Assembly (NCBI GenBank): GCA_964477345.1
Contig: CAYZDL010000008.1
Span: forward strand, 1-62,946
Reading direction: 5' to 3'
DNA: 62,946 bases
From: JAJZEO01 sp964477345
GTDB taxonomy: Bacteria; Chlamydiota; Chlamydiia; Chlamydiales; 2-12-FULL-49-11
Numbering within the stretch: the first letter of the stretch is position 1; every line of letters starts with the position of its first letter. Of the stretch, positions 52,796 through 62,403 are shown piece after piece. The notes beneath the pieces were generated by a model. That model made no database searches, had not been told where the DNA came from, and was given only the letters and a program-made list of their open reading frames with translations. The position numbers were made by a program, and so were the translations under genes.

Positions 52796-54112
52796 AGCTC
52801 CAAGAGGATCCCAGGCAGGAAGGGGAGTGAGGGGGCGATCCAAGGTAGCCAACACCTCCTTAGAAAGGTATTTTTTCTCCACAGCAATCTCAAACATGTA
52901 CTCCTTAAACCAGTCTTGGGTCATGATAAAGTACCCCTTTTCTCCCTTATCATCACCCCAACTATTTTCAACTCTCCACCGATCGGCCTTTCCATCGATC
53001 AAATTGACCCCGGTAAAGAGCATTGCATGGGTCATCATGCTAGCACCATGATTCATCCGCGCCTCTTTATTCATTTTAAAATCGACATCATAGAGAAGTT
53101 CATAATCAAAAAGATCTAAGTCCATCACCCCAAGTTCTCGATGCAAATACTTTCCGACATCACATCCAAACCAGACCGGTTGATGATCTTTCAACGATTG
53201 AACGGCCGCATGCTCCATCACCTCTATCGGCACATTTACATAAACTATCTGCTTACCTTCCACAACGTTTCCCAAATACTCAATCGTGTAAGTTTTAAAA
53301 TAAGGGGTAATTTTCCTAGGAGAATCAACTAAACAGACGTAATCATCCAAGTTCACTTTTACATAATCTTGAACAAATTTTTTAGGTGTGAGCTCTCTAA
53401 AAGCATGGAATTTTTTGCTCTTATCCTTAAACTCCCAATCAAACTTTTCAGGGGGAGTCCCTAGATGCACGGCCAAGATCCGAAACACCTCACCCACCAT
53501 TTTCTCTTTCATCGCCTCGAGCTGATGGCCTCCATTAGCAGCCTCCTGTCTTAGCAAAGAGGCATATTCTCTCAACCTAAAAGTCAAAATCTGATTGATC
53601 TCAGAAGATTGGGTAGCGGCAAAACTATCGGGATAGATCGACTTTGGCACCAAACCATATTTCTCGACTAAAGAGACGAACATATGCCATTGGCCACCAT
53701 CTTCTAGAGGTTTTGACAAAAGATACATCACCAATCGCGAATCGACAGGCTCATCAGCTGTCTCAATAATGCTTTGCAGAAAATAGTTAGCCTTTTCAAG
53801 CTTGTCCCAAAAGAAGAGATAATTTTGCGAAAACTCGAACTCATCCAATTTATATTTATCAGCTACCCTCAGACGCAACAAATTCAACGCCGCAAAAATC
53901 CAACACCGACCCGACTGCTTTTGCGCCGTAATCTTCAATTCATTAGGAACTACATTTGAAAAGGTATGACTGATTTTACGAAATCGGTCCCAATTTAGGG
54001 CCGATTGAGCCAAAGAGCTCCTTGTCAAAGCATTCCTTGCAATACAATATCGGGGTGTGGAAGTGAATGTTTTTTTTAAAATTTGAATCTTTTCAAGTGA
54101 AATTTTTTTCAT
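52787..54112 (-). CDS. pepC: aminopeptidase C / bleomycin hydrolase (C1B cysteine peptidase)
   Basis: 441 residues. The papain-type triad is present: Gln64 and Cys70 in QKQSGRCWIF, His in NHGASMMTHAML, Asn in WRVENSWGD. The C-terminus ends in Ala, matching the autolytic C-terminal arm of bleomycin hydrolases. These form hexamers with internal active sites and trim peptides. No signal peptide. A use in scavenging host-derived peptides is plausible for an intracellular bacterium. Confidence 0.93.
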   Translation of the reverse strand: MKKISLEKIQILKKTFTSTPRYCIARNALTRSSLAQSALNWDRFRKISHTFSNVVPNELKITAQKQSGRCWIFAALNLLRLRVADKYKLDEFEFSQNYLFFWDKLEKANYFLQSIIETADEPVDSRLVMYLLSKPLEDGGQWHMFVSLVEKYGLVPKSIYPDSFAATQSSEINQILTFRLREYASLLRQEAANGGHQLEAMKEKMVGEVFRILAVHLGTPPEKFDWEFKDKSKKFHAFRELTPKKFVQDYVKVNLDDYVCLVDSPRKITPYFKTYTIEYLGNVVEGKQIVYVNVPIEVMEHAAVQSLKDHQPVWFGCDVGKYLHRELGVMDLDLFDYELLYDVDFKMNKEARMNHGASMMTHAMLFTGVNLIDGKADRWRVENSWGDDKGEKGYFIMTQDWFKEYMFEIAVEKKYLSKEVLATLDRPLTPLPAWDPLGALA

Positions 54113-54284
54113 GATCTTTCCTTCGCGAATTTCTTAAAATCTTACGATAACTCACACTTTTTTCTAAGAATTTTCTTATTCCTTAACAGTCAATTAATTA
54201 TTTTTGTTGAATGAAATATTACCCCTCTTTACCATTACTTAATATCATGAAAAACTGCTCTCAAGCAAAAAGGAGAAAATAGCT

Positions 54285-56561
54285 ATGACTCAAGGTCTCT
54301 CAATCTCGAACAATGACCCCTTCACTGTAAGATGGTTCCAAAACGACTATGTTGGATTTCAAACTTATAATCAAATTATGGCCGGAATGGCCGAGCGCAA
54401 AATCGTAGGCGAGGGCGCCACATCAAATGCACTTTCTGCAAGATGGGTGAGCACTATGATTGCCGTTGAAGCTACCTGCCAAAGTGCATTCCTCTTTGTA
54501 CAAGCAACCTTCCTAACAGTTTTTAGACCTTTAACACAAGCTCTACAACTTGAGTTTCGTAGCGCATTCCAAACTTTGAAAGATCACGGAAAAGTAGCAC
54601 TTTCTGCTTTGAAAGTGTCCCTCTCGATGATCCCTCTAATTCTGCTAGGAGTCATCTCTCCATCAGCCGCCTACGAAAAACTTGCAAACGCTCTTCGGAC
54701 CAAAATCGAAGATCAAAAACAAGAGGCTGTGAAAGCAGAAAAAGAACTTGAAGAAGTAAAATCTAAGGCTGGAAAAGCTCTTGGTCTATCAGCAGCTGCT
54801 TCAGCGTCCATGACCCCTGCAAGTTTATCTGACTCCTTAAAAAGCAAACTCAGAGAAGGACACGACACATACATATCTGCTCTAGAGGCAATTAGATCGG
54901 CATTAAATTTCAGCTACTTTAGAGCCGAAGATGGTAATGCGGTAGCACAGATTGTAGCCGGAATTGAAAAATTGCAATCATCACCTGCTGCTCTACAAGC
55001 TCTAGACCAAGTACTAACAGACTATGGTAGACAATTAAAAATGGTTGCTGATAATGCCGTTGTAGCCCCAGCGCAGCGCATACTTGTAATTGAAGCCTTG
55101 GCTAAAGTAGCTTCAGATGCACACCAACAAATACCTGCTTTAACAGCGGAGCTTCAATCTGCAAATGGACGTCTGCAACAAGCAACAACCATTATAACAG
55201 ACCTAAACGCAAAAATAGCCGCCAACGAAAGTGCTATAGCAGAATTACAACAAAGAGCTGTAGCCACGCCTGCTGAGCAAGACCTATTTGTTGATGCTGT
55301 TGAAGGAGGAGAGGTAGCAACACTTAGAACAGAACTTGAAGACGCAAAAACTACTATAGCCGACCTCAAAGGTAGAATTCAACAAATTTCCGAAACACAT
55401 CAACGAGACATTGCAACCGCTAGAGAAGAGGTTCAAGCTTCGCTTGAACAAACTCAAAAGAGTGGACAATGGTTAACAACGGCCCAAGATACTATTAAGA
55501 AACTAGAAGATCAATTGCAAGAGCTAAGAACTCAACATGAAAAAGCCACAAAAACAAATAGCGCAGAAAAGGCAACCTTAGAGGCTAAAATTCAAGCTCT
55601 AGAAGCAGACCTTGAAACCGCAAGAGCAGATATGATGAAGGTGTCTTACTTTGGCACGTTATTAGCAACTGTAATTAGTTCTCGTATTACTCATGCTGAA
55701 TCTCCGCTTGCAGCTGATTGTCAAATGTTTCCTCATAGGACTCTCCGAAGGTCTTCATTAATTACAAATAAAATTTTTCTTGGTGGGGATTTAAATGAAA
55801 AGTATGGAACCACCGTCAATTGGAAGGATATATTTAATGTTTCAAAAGCCTATTGCGACGAATTTTCTAACATAAATACAAGAATTCCTGAACTCCCCGA
55901 ATTAAATTATTATTTTGGAAACATATTTGGAGATTCTTTAGATGACTTATTGGCAAAAGCCGAAGATGGACGAATCGCACCAATACCAACGGGTGTTCCT
56001 TACTTGAATCAATATTTCAACCGTGAAAGTAAAAAATATGAGCCTTGGGCATTTGGACCTAACATTATCAATGATACAGCATTTGTGATGTCTGATGGGA
56101 CCGTTCCTTTTTTTAAATTCAATAAGAGAGATCATGGTGATTCGCTTGCCTGGCCAATCACTACGCTACCAGCACACCGGGCTGCAGCGCTTCATGCATT
56201 TGGTAATTTAACGCCTGTAATTGACACTACAATCCTAGACGATATGGAATTTAAACCTATTTCGGATGATCTTAAAGTGAAATTTGATCCTAATTCAGAT
56301 TTTAATACGGACCTAAGCTGGCTTGGCCATCACGGAAATATGTCCAAGATTGCAACTGATCAAAAAGACAAAGCAGTAAGGGCGCACCTAGAAGCTCTTG
56401 CTACGGAGTATGAATGCGAAGTAGTTTATATGAAACTAGCCGACATCAAAGTAGATCAAATCGGAAGCCTAAGTAGTAAGCTAGAATACGATACAGCTGT
56501 ATCAAAGGCTCTGGTCGAGTTGGCTAAAAAAGCGGCGCCTTCAGCAGAGGAGTTAGATTAA
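54285..56561 (+). CDS. Inc-like coiled-coil membrane protein, 758 residues
   Basis: ATG start with AAAAGGAG upstream. Residues ~55-85 and ~104-130 are hydrophobic segments separated by a polar link, ending ISPSAAY, closely like the 599-4336 protein (ISPHWAF). Residues ~135-460 are a long Glu/Ala/Gln/Leu coiled coil. Residues ~460-758 form a globular domain with no recognised family (LNYYFGNIFGDSLDDLLAKA, TTLPAHRAAALHAFGN). A hairpin terminator follows. Likely exported to the inclusion membrane with the coiled coil and C-terminal domain facing the host; this is inferred from the layout. Confidence 0.65.
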   Translation: MTQGLSISNNDPFTVRWFQNDYVGFQTYNQIMAGMAERKIVGEGATSNALSARWVSTMIAVEATCQSAFLFVQATFLTVFRPLTQALQLEFRSAFQTLKDHGKVALSALKVSLSMIPLILLGVISPSAAYEKLANALRTKIEDQKQEAVKAEKELEEVKSKAGKALGLSAAASASMTPASLSDSLKSKLREGHDTYISALEAIRSALNFSYFRAEDGNAVAQIVAGIEKLQSSPAALQALDQVLTDYGRQLKMVADNAVVAPAQRILVIEALAKVASDAHQQIPALTAELQSANGRLQQATTIITDLNAKIAANESAIAELQQRAVATPAEQDLFVDAVEGGEVATLRTELEDAKTTIADLKGRIQQISETHQRDIATAREEVQASLEQTQKSGQWLTTAQDTIKKLEDQLQELRTQHEKATKTNSAEKATLEAKIQALEADLETARADMMKVSYFGTLLATVISSRITHAESPLAADCQMFPHRTLRRSSLITNKIFLGGDLNEKYGTTVNWKDIFNVSKAYCDEFSNINTRIPELPELNYYFGNIFGDSLDDLLAKAEDGRIAPIPTGVPYLNQYFNRESKKYEPWAFGPNIINDTAFVMSDGTVPFFKFNKRDHGDSLAWPITTLPAHRAAALHAFGNLTPVIDTTILDDMEFKPISDDLKVKFDPNSDFNTDLSWLGHHGNMSKIATDQKDKAVRAHLEALATEYECEVVYMKLADIKVDQIGSLSSKLEYDTAVSKALVELAKKAAPSAEELD

Positions 56562-56594
56562 AAGACCCAAATTTTAGGTTTTCAATTTTTAACC

Positions 56595-56624
56595 AAATGC
56601 CACGGTCAAACAGCCGTGGCATTT
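56595..56624 (+). terminator. hairpin terminator after the Inc-like gene
   Basis: AAATGCCACGG pairs with CCGTGGCATTT around an eight-base loop and is followed by GTTATTTAG. Perfect 11-pair stem 33 bases after the stop codon. Confidence 0.8.
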
Positions 56625-56834
56625 GTTATTTAGTCGTTTAGAAGCAATTTTGCTGCAACTAGCCTTCACCCATGTGCTTTGCGACTAACTGTGGATGCCC
56701 ATGTTGTTCTAATCCGGGCTGCTCAAGCTTGGTCAATCTGACGAGCAAGCTTATTTGTTCGTCGGACATTTTGAAACCAACCCAAAACACAACATAATAT
56801 ATATTATCAGACGTTATTCGCGGAACTGTTTCAG

Positions 56835-57212
56835 TTATTGTTTGGGAGTCTCTGGCCCATTTTTCCAGAAGTTTTGATCGCAATGGTCTCCTCCACTTTC
56901 TCCATTACCAGGCATATTTGTCCCAGTTTCAATTGGTTTATGGAACCAAACTGTGAACCTTGCAGGGCCAAGGGCATGTCTGGCCACATAGCGAATTGAT
57001 ACAGGGACGATTCGGTTGTTGGTAATGATTAGGTAGCCTGGGGGTGTTTTAACGATTTGTAAAATGGTATCTCCGGTCGGAATGTATTGATTGATATCCG
57101 AATTTGAAAGAATCGCCTCTATTTCTCGTTTGCTTTCAGAAAATGGTGGCAATGCCGCGTCCAAACTTCCAAAACAGAAAATCACTATAACAAAGAATAT
57201 CAAACGCTTCAT
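56835..57212 (-). CDS. small secreted hypothetical protein
   Basis: 125 residues with a clear signal peptide (MKRLIFFVIVIFCFGSLDA, cut after Ala). The mature part is beta-rich (YIPTGDTILQIVKTPPGYLI, VPVSIRYVARHALG) and ends in a Gly/Asn-rich tail with one Cys. No family recognised. Probably periplasmic or exported. Confidence 0.6.
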   Translation of the reverse strand: MKRLIFFVIVIFCFGSLDAALPPFSESKREIEAILSNSDINQYIPTGDTILQIVKTPPGYLIITNNRIVPVSIRYVARHALGPARFTVWFHKPIETGTNMPGNGESGGDHCDQNFWKNGPETPKQ

Positions 57213-57331
57213 AAAATCACCACTAATGAACCCTGGCTCTTACGCTAGAAATTTGAGGGTTTTATGCAAGGCTTTTGTCAATTAGTCTGATATCTCTTTA
57301 AATTCAATCCCCATAACCTCGGTGGTCATGT

Positions 57332-58003
57332 CTAGGCAGAAATCGCTTGTTGAACCCAATCTGGCAATCTTCCCACAACGATAAGCTTCTCATTGTTGAC
57401 AAAGTTAGCCAGCTTTCGATGAAGCTTTGTTTCTCCAAACAATTTTAAGGAATAGAGAATCTTTCCTAAACGATCGTGGTGGCCTTGCCATCCCTTTTTT
57501 GGACCAGGCTCATCTTTTTCTGTCTCTAGGTTCCATCCCCAAGAGGTGGCTACAAGCAAGACTGCCTTACGATACCTCTCCATGAATTCTTGATCCCCTT
57601 TGAGAAGAGCGACATCATCATTATTTACTGTATACCGATTTCCATAACTACGAGAATCCCAATCTACAGGGAACATCCACCAATCAAATCCATAGGTTTT
57701 GTGGTAGGATAGTTCATCCCAATTGCCATTAGCTGCATCTTTTTGCATCCTTTTAAAGGACTCCAACGACTTATACTTAATCTCTTGGAGCTTTGAACTT
57801 AGGGCAGGAATTGTTCGCACAATTTCCCCCACTTTGGCTCTAGCCTCCCCCTCTTGTCCTCTAATGTAGGCGAAAAGGGCTAAAAACAGGCCACAGGTCA
57901 AAATTGAAAGGGCTATCGTGGTAATCACAGCCAAAACCTTCACAACAGGGTGATGATTCTCGTGACACGGATGAAAGACATAGTTATAAGCTTCAATTTT
58001 CAT
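57332..58003 (-). CDS. membrane-hairpin protein with OGFr-like domain
   Basis: 223 residues. Residues ~20-50 form one long hydrophobic hairpin (VLAVITTIALSILTCGLFLA). Residues ~95-215 resemble the conserved region of opioid growth factor receptor-like proteins: YHKTYGFDWWMFPVDWDS, then NDDVALLKGDQEFMERYRKA, LLVATSWGWNLE and HDRLGKILYSLKLFGETKLH. The canonical pattern (HxYIQWLFP, then a helix, a MLxFYG-type helix and HNxLRxTRIL) can be followed through the chain. Role unknown. It is divergent from the J-domain-like gene at 58109, about 105 bases away. Confidence 0.65.
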   Translation of the reverse strand: MKIEAYNYVFHPCHENHHPVVKVLAVITTIALSILTCGLFLALFAYIRGQEGEARAKVGEIVRTIPALSSKLQEIKYKSLESFKRMQKDAANGNWDELSYHKTYGFDWWMFPVDWDSRSYGNRYTVNNDDVALLKGDQEFMERYRKAVLLVATSWGWNLETEKDEPGPKKGWQGHHDRLGKILYSLKLFGETKLHRKLANFVNNEKLIVVGRLPDWVQQAISA

Positions 58004-58108
58004 AGGCTTCTATTATAGACCAAAAATGAAGAATCGTCAAATTAAAACATTTAGTATATTGTTTGTTTTAAAAGCTTTAATTATAATAGTTACAATTAAC
58101 GAGGTTCT

Positions 58109-59002
58109 ATGTTACAAGCTATTAGTTCATATAGTGTCCACGAAGGGATTGTTACAGACAGTCAATTCCAACCTGATCAGATCCATTTCTTTCTAAAACC
58201 AGATGAAATCTCCTCTAATCAATTAAACCATTGGGCTATACCACACATCATTATTGCTGGGTTAATTCCCATCATAAGTATATTGTCAGGAGCTGCCAGA
58301 GCAGTATGTGCAACTTATCACCTTTTTAAGTCCCCTTCTGATTATGATCGGATTGGTACCCATCTTTTTGAGATACGTAAGTGGGATCTTGCAAAAAACA
58401 TCGTTCGAGGGATCGTAGAAATGATCCCCTTAACTGGGCTTATTTTAGTCATTCATGAGTTTGCACGAAAAATTTTCTACGCATGGAAAATTTCACGAGA
58501 ATTGAAAGGGAAAGAGAACATTGCAGGGATTGCTATCAATGGGAAGGTAATTATCACGATTGACTTGGACGACCAAAAGGATCGAGTACTTCAAGAGCGA
58601 CGATTCGAAACCCTCATCTTTCTATGCGGAAACCACCTAGAGGAACATAATGACCGCACACCTCAAAAACTAAACGAAGTGTTCCAGACATTTTTAAGTT
58701 CCTCCGAAATTCGAGACCACGTTCTGGGAGGAAACCCCGATAGTATCGTTATCCCCGATAACTATCCGAAATTCAAACAGATTGTTGATAAACTTATAGA
58801 TGAGCACAAATTAGATAGAACCTCATCAGAGGGGTATAAAAAAGCCTACAAATTTTTAGCCGCCAAATACCACCCTGATAAATACAAAGAAGATCCTACT
58901 AAATGGGAGGTCATAAACGGATGGTGGAAGGTATTCTCAGGAAAGATCTCTAATTATAGCCCATCCCATTTCCCAAAACCTATTAGGGCAATAGGTAATT
59001 AA
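58109..59002 (+). CDS. Inc-like membrane protein with C-terminal J-domain-like motif
   Basis: 297 residues, ATG start with GAGG upstream. Two hydrophobic segments (~45-72 and ~108-130) give the Inc-like layout. Near the end the sequence YKKAYKFLAAKYHPDK continues as INGWWKVFS, matching helix II, the HPD loop (His255, Pro256, Asp257) and helix III of DnaJ domains; a helix before it (FKQIVDKLIDEHKLD) could be helix I. J domains stimulate Hsp70 ATPase. A membrane-anchored J domain might recruit a bacterial or host Hsp70; that is inference. Confidence 0.68.
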   Translation: MLQAISSYSVHEGIVTDSQFQPDQIHFFLKPDEISSNQLNHWAIPHIIIAGLIPIISILSGAARAVCATYHLFKSPSDYDRIGTHLFEIRKWDLAKNIVRGIVEMIPLTGLILVIHEFARKIFYAWKISRELKGKENIAGIAINGKVIITIDLDDQKDRVLQERRFETLIFLCGNHLEEHNDRTPQKLNEVFQTFLSSSEIRDHVLGGNPDSIVIPDNYPKFKQIVDKLIDEHKLDRTSSEGYKKAYKFLAAKYHPDKYKEDPTKWEVINGWWKVFSGKISNYSPSHFPKPIRAIGN

Positions 59003-59064
59003 CCTAAGTCACATACATCAATATTCTCCTACTCGAATAGAATACAATAAAATGGGGATTTTGT

Positions 59065-59820
59065 ATGGCGAAGGAAATTCTGATTGCAGTCCATAGAGCA
59101 GGAAATTGTAAATTTCAACCAAACTCCCTTGCTGCTATTCATGAATGCTGGATGAAGGGCCATATCCCTGAGGTCGATATCCAGCTAACACAAGACAAGA
59201 TAGCCGTCTTAGCCCATGATGATTCGATAGAGAGAATCTGTCAGGGGTCTCCTAAACTCATAATTTCTGCATTGACTTATAGCGAACTGATGAATCATCC
59301 ACTATGCAGCGGAGATGGCCTTAAACATACGATTCCGAAATTAGAAGAGATTTTTAAGCAAATGAAATTGAGTGCAAATAGGCTAGTTTTGCTCGATCTG
59401 AAAAATGATTTCGCTTATGCTTCTGTATTCGCTCTAGCCAATAGATATGAGGTTTCAGAGCAGATTCATTTTCTTGCCCCTTCTAAGGAAATAGCACAAG
59501 TCATTAGGAACTCTCTGCCCAAATCGAAAATCCATCTAAGATTTACAAAATTCTCCAAAGCTTTTAAGAGTAATTCCAAAGAGTCTTGTATCGATTCGTT
59601 CCTCTACTTTCCCCAAAATGGCTTGGTCGATGATGTAATTGAGCATCCAACTGATTCATCGTTAAGTTACTTTTGTGAACTTGCAAGGAGTAATGGAAAA
59701 AAATGTGGTGTGGTCATGTTAGATCAGAAGATCGATGAAAAAGTGGTTCGCGCTCTAAAAAAAGCGGGAGTTACTTTATTTCTAGTTGGAAACTCTGAAA
59801 GTTTGACAAATAATTCTTAA
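59065..59820 (+). CDS. glycerophosphodiester phosphodiesterase
   Basis: 251 residues, no signal peptide, so cytosolic. The GDPD catalytic set is visible: His10-Arg11 (HRAGN), Glu36 and Asp38 in EVDIQLTQD, His51 in LAHDDSIER. A later LLDLKND strand and a C-terminal DQKIDEKVVRALKKAGV fit the TIM barrel. It frees sn-glycerol-3-phosphate from glycerophosphodiesters; that product is the substrate of GlpD in this window. Confidence 0.88.
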   Translation: MAKEILIAVHRAGNCKFQPNSLAAIHECWMKGHIPEVDIQLTQDKIAVLAHDDSIERICQGSPKLIISALTYSELMNHPLCSGDGLKHTIPKLEEIFKQMKLSANRLVLLDLKNDFAYASVFALANRYEVSEQIHFLAPSKEIAQVIRNSLPKSKIHLRFTKFSKAFKSNSKESCIDSFLYFPQNGLVDDVIEHPTDSSLSYFCELARSNGKKCGVVMLDQKIDEKVVRALKKAGVTLFLVGNSESLTNNS

Positions 59821-59855
59821 GATTCATATGGTGCGAATTTATCGTCTTTGCGCGG

Positions 59856-61313
59856 GTGGATCAGATTTTGCATTGTCATCGATGGGGCCTACATCTACTT
59901 TTAGCCTTCATTTTCATTGGTTGCTCGAGGAATCCTTTCACAACTCCCTACAAATACGCTCCGACTGCTTCGAATAAAGTTTGGCGCCCTTCCACCAAAG
60001 AAAGAAAAAAAATTGAAGATGTCGATCCAATGGCTTCACTTCAAATTCCCTCTGAAGAAGATTCGATTTCACTCGGTGATCTATTCGACATCGCTTTGAA
60101 TAACTCCCCTGACACTAGAAAAAGTTGGGAAGAAGCAAGAGAGCGTGCTGCAGGCTACTCCTCTTCGATGTCTGATTATTTGCCAACGATTGGATTCACC
60201 GGGAACTACTGGGTGTTAAGGGAAGCGAGTGTCTTTAGCGATAAACTCTTTTTGACCCAAGCACAACAGTATGGCCCTGAAGTGACTTTTAACTATTTAC
60301 TTTGGGACTCAGGCCAACGACGCTACCAAACAGAATACGCTTTTCAACTTCTTCAAGAGGCCAACTGGTCGCACAACGAAGAAGTGCAAACAGTCATGCA
60401 AAAGGTGGCTGCAACTTACTACGACTACCTTTACGCTAAATCTCTTTTAGAGGCTGATGAAGCCGATCTTCTCAATGCAGAAGAGACTTTTAGGGCCGCT
60501 AGAGAAAAAACTGTATCAGGAATATTCGACGAGACCGATATGTTGCAGGCAAAAACCAATTTTCTTCAAAAGAAAGTTGGTCTCACCTCTCAAGTAGCGA
60601 CAGTGCAAAATAGATTCGTCGATTTGCTCAGTGCCCTGGGTATACCTGCAACCGTTTCGTTTCAGCTCGGATCTTTCCCTGATAAAGCTTTTATAGAAGC
60701 TCCCCTCTACTCTATCGATCAATTGATCGACCTTGCAAAAACAAAACGACCCGACTTACAAGCAGCAAAAGCTGATATTTTAGCCCTCGAGGCCCATGTG
60801 CAGAAAACAAAGACCGATCTTTATCCAAAAATCAATCTACAAGGGCAAGCAGGTCAACAATGGTATAGCAACAATACAACCGATGGGGGCAACTACGTAG
60901 TTCAATTAAATCTCACCCTTCCGATTTTCACAGGTTTTTACTATATAAACCAAATCAAAGTAGCGCAGTCAGAGCTCGAAGAGAAGATCGCCAGCTACCG
61001 AGATATGGAATTAACTGTTCTTCGGCAAGTGAAGCAATCTCATAATAACTACGTGATGGCAAAACAAGAAATCGTCGACACTAAAAGCTATCTAGATGCC
61101 GCCCAAGTCGAATTTGACGCCATGTTAGAGAGGTACAAGATGGGAATCGTTGATATTCTTGATCTGTTATCGTCTCAAGCCTATTTATCGGATGCTCGGG
61201 CAAAATATGCTCTCTCACAAAAAAACTATTTTATGGCGATGATCGATATCGCTTTTTCAACAGGAGTGCTTGCTAACGCATGTCCTTGGACTATGGAGGA
61301 AGGAAATGATTAG
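59856..61313 (+). CDS. TolC-family outer-membrane efflux lipoprotein
   Basis: 485 residues from a GTG; a TTG four codons on is an alternative and no ATG fits. The signal ends in the lipobox IGCS. Two repeats of the TolC family follow, with LGDLFDIALNNSPDTRKSWEEA early and IDQLIDLAKTKRPDLQAAKADI mid-chain, and the helical GIVDILDLLSSQAYL end. First gene of an RND pump operon, overlapping the adaptor by eight bases. Confidence 0.9.
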   Translation: MDQILHCHRWGLHLLLAFIFIGCSRNPFTTPYKYAPTASNKVWRPSTKERKKIEDVDPMASLQIPSEEDSISLGDLFDIALNNSPDTRKSWEEARERAAGYSSSMSDYLPTIGFTGNYWVLREASVFSDKLFLTQAQQYGPEVTFNYLLWDSGQRRYQTEYAFQLLQEANWSHNEEVQTVMQKVAATYYDYLYAKSLLEADEADLLNAEETFRAAREKTVSGIFDETDMLQAKTNFLQKKVGLTSQVATVQNRFVDLLSALGIPATVSFQLGSFPDKAFIEAPLYSIDQLIDLAKTKRPDLQAAKADILALEAHVQKTKTDLYPKINLQGQAGQQWYSNNTTDGGNYVVQLNLTLPIFTGFYYINQIKVAQSELEEKIASYRDMELTVLRQVKQSHNNYVMAKQEIVDTKSYLDAAQVEFDAMLERYKMGIVDILDLLSSQAYLSDARAKYALSQKNYFMAMIDIAFSTGVLANACPWTMEEGND

Positions 61314-62403
61314 GTATCTATTACCCCTACTATTACTGGTAAGCTGCACGAAAAAAGACAAAGAAGAGAAGAAGTTTACTGCAAACGTGAATGCTGAGTA
61401 TGCAATCTCCAAGCCGATTCCTCTAATGATCAGCGGCATTGGTCACTTTGTCGCTTACAATTCTGCAGAAATTAAAGCGCAGGTTGAAGGGCGCCTCATG
61501 GAGCTTCATTTTCAAGAAGGGCAGTTTGTCAATGAGGGCGATTTGCTCTTCACTATCGATCCAAGGCCTTACGAGGCTAATTTAGAAAAAGCGATTGCTG
61601 AGAGACTTCAAGCCGTAGCAAAATTGCAATATGCAGCTGAAAAGGTCTCTAGATATCAAACTCTTCTCCCTGACAATTATGTTTCCACACTCGATTTCAT
61701 CAAGTATCAAAGTGACATGACAGATTCTGAAGGGATGGTGATGCAAAAAGATGCAGAAATACGTTTAGCTGAAATCGATCTTGACTACTGTTTTATCAAA
61801 GCCCCTTTTCCCGGAGTTACAGGGAAAAAATTGATCGACAAGGGGAATTTAATTACGAACGATGGCGTAAGCATGCTCGTCATTAAACAAATCGATCCAA
61901 TTTTTATCGATTTCTCTGTACCAGAGCGCGATTTTCTAAAAATCGCCCGGTATTTTAATGATCGAGGGCTCGATGTCGAAATAGAATTTCCAGAATGTCC
62001 GGGGAAAAACTTTACCGCCCGTTTGCTTCTTGTTGACAACGAAATTAGAGCCAATACAGGCATGATACCTCTTAGAGCCCAAATAAAAAATGAAGATTCA
62101 ATTTTTTGGCCTGGGCAATTTATTCAGGCAAATTTGATCGTCACTTATATCGAAAATGCGATCTTAATTCCCGAAACTGCGGTACAAATCGGCCAAGTAG
62201 GTCAATATACATTTGTAATCAACAAAGACCACAAGGCTGAACTCCGGAAAGTCCAGGTGGGCGAACAGGTAGGCGATCTAGTTCAAATTGTGAATGATAG
62301 TGTGAAGCCCGGAGAGATTGTTATCACCGAAGGACAACTCGATGTTCGCCCCGGGATAGAATGTAAAATTGCAAATCAACCTAAGTATCAGGGTAAACTA
62401 TGA
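61306..62403 (+). CDS. RND efflux periplasmic adaptor (AcrA/MdtA-like) lipoprotein
   Basis: 365 residues from ATG 61306, preceded by GGAGG; an upstream start lies within the TolC-like gene. Lipobox LVSC near residue 15. Lipoyl half-motifs VEGRLMELHFQEGQFVNEGD and FIKAPFPGVTGKKLIDKGNL flank a short helical hairpin, then beta-barrel and membrane-proximal domains. Overlaps the pump gene as ATGA. Confidence 0.95.
   Translation: MIRYLLPLLLLVSCTKKDKEEKKFTANVNAEYAISKPIPLMISGIGHFVAYNSAEIKAQVEGRLMELHFQEGQFVNEGDLLFTIDPRPYEANLEKAIAERLQAVAKLQYAAEKVSRYQTLLPDNYVSTLDFIKYQSDMTDSEGMVMQKDAEIRLAEIDLDYCFIKAPFPGVTGKKLIDKGNLITNDGVSMLVIKQIDPIFIDFSVPERDFLKIARYFNDRGLDVEIEFPECPGKNFTARLLLVDNEIRANTGMIPLRAQIKNEDSIFWPGQFIQANLIVTYIENAILIPETAVQIGQVGQYTFVINKDHKAELRKVQVGEQVGDLVQIVNDSVKPGEIVITEGQLDVRPGIECKIANQPKYQGKL

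Noticed and set aside
56659..56883. 74-codon minus-strand frame
   Set aside because: TTG start without a ribosome-binding site, and its first third is the shifted frame of the secreted protein end.
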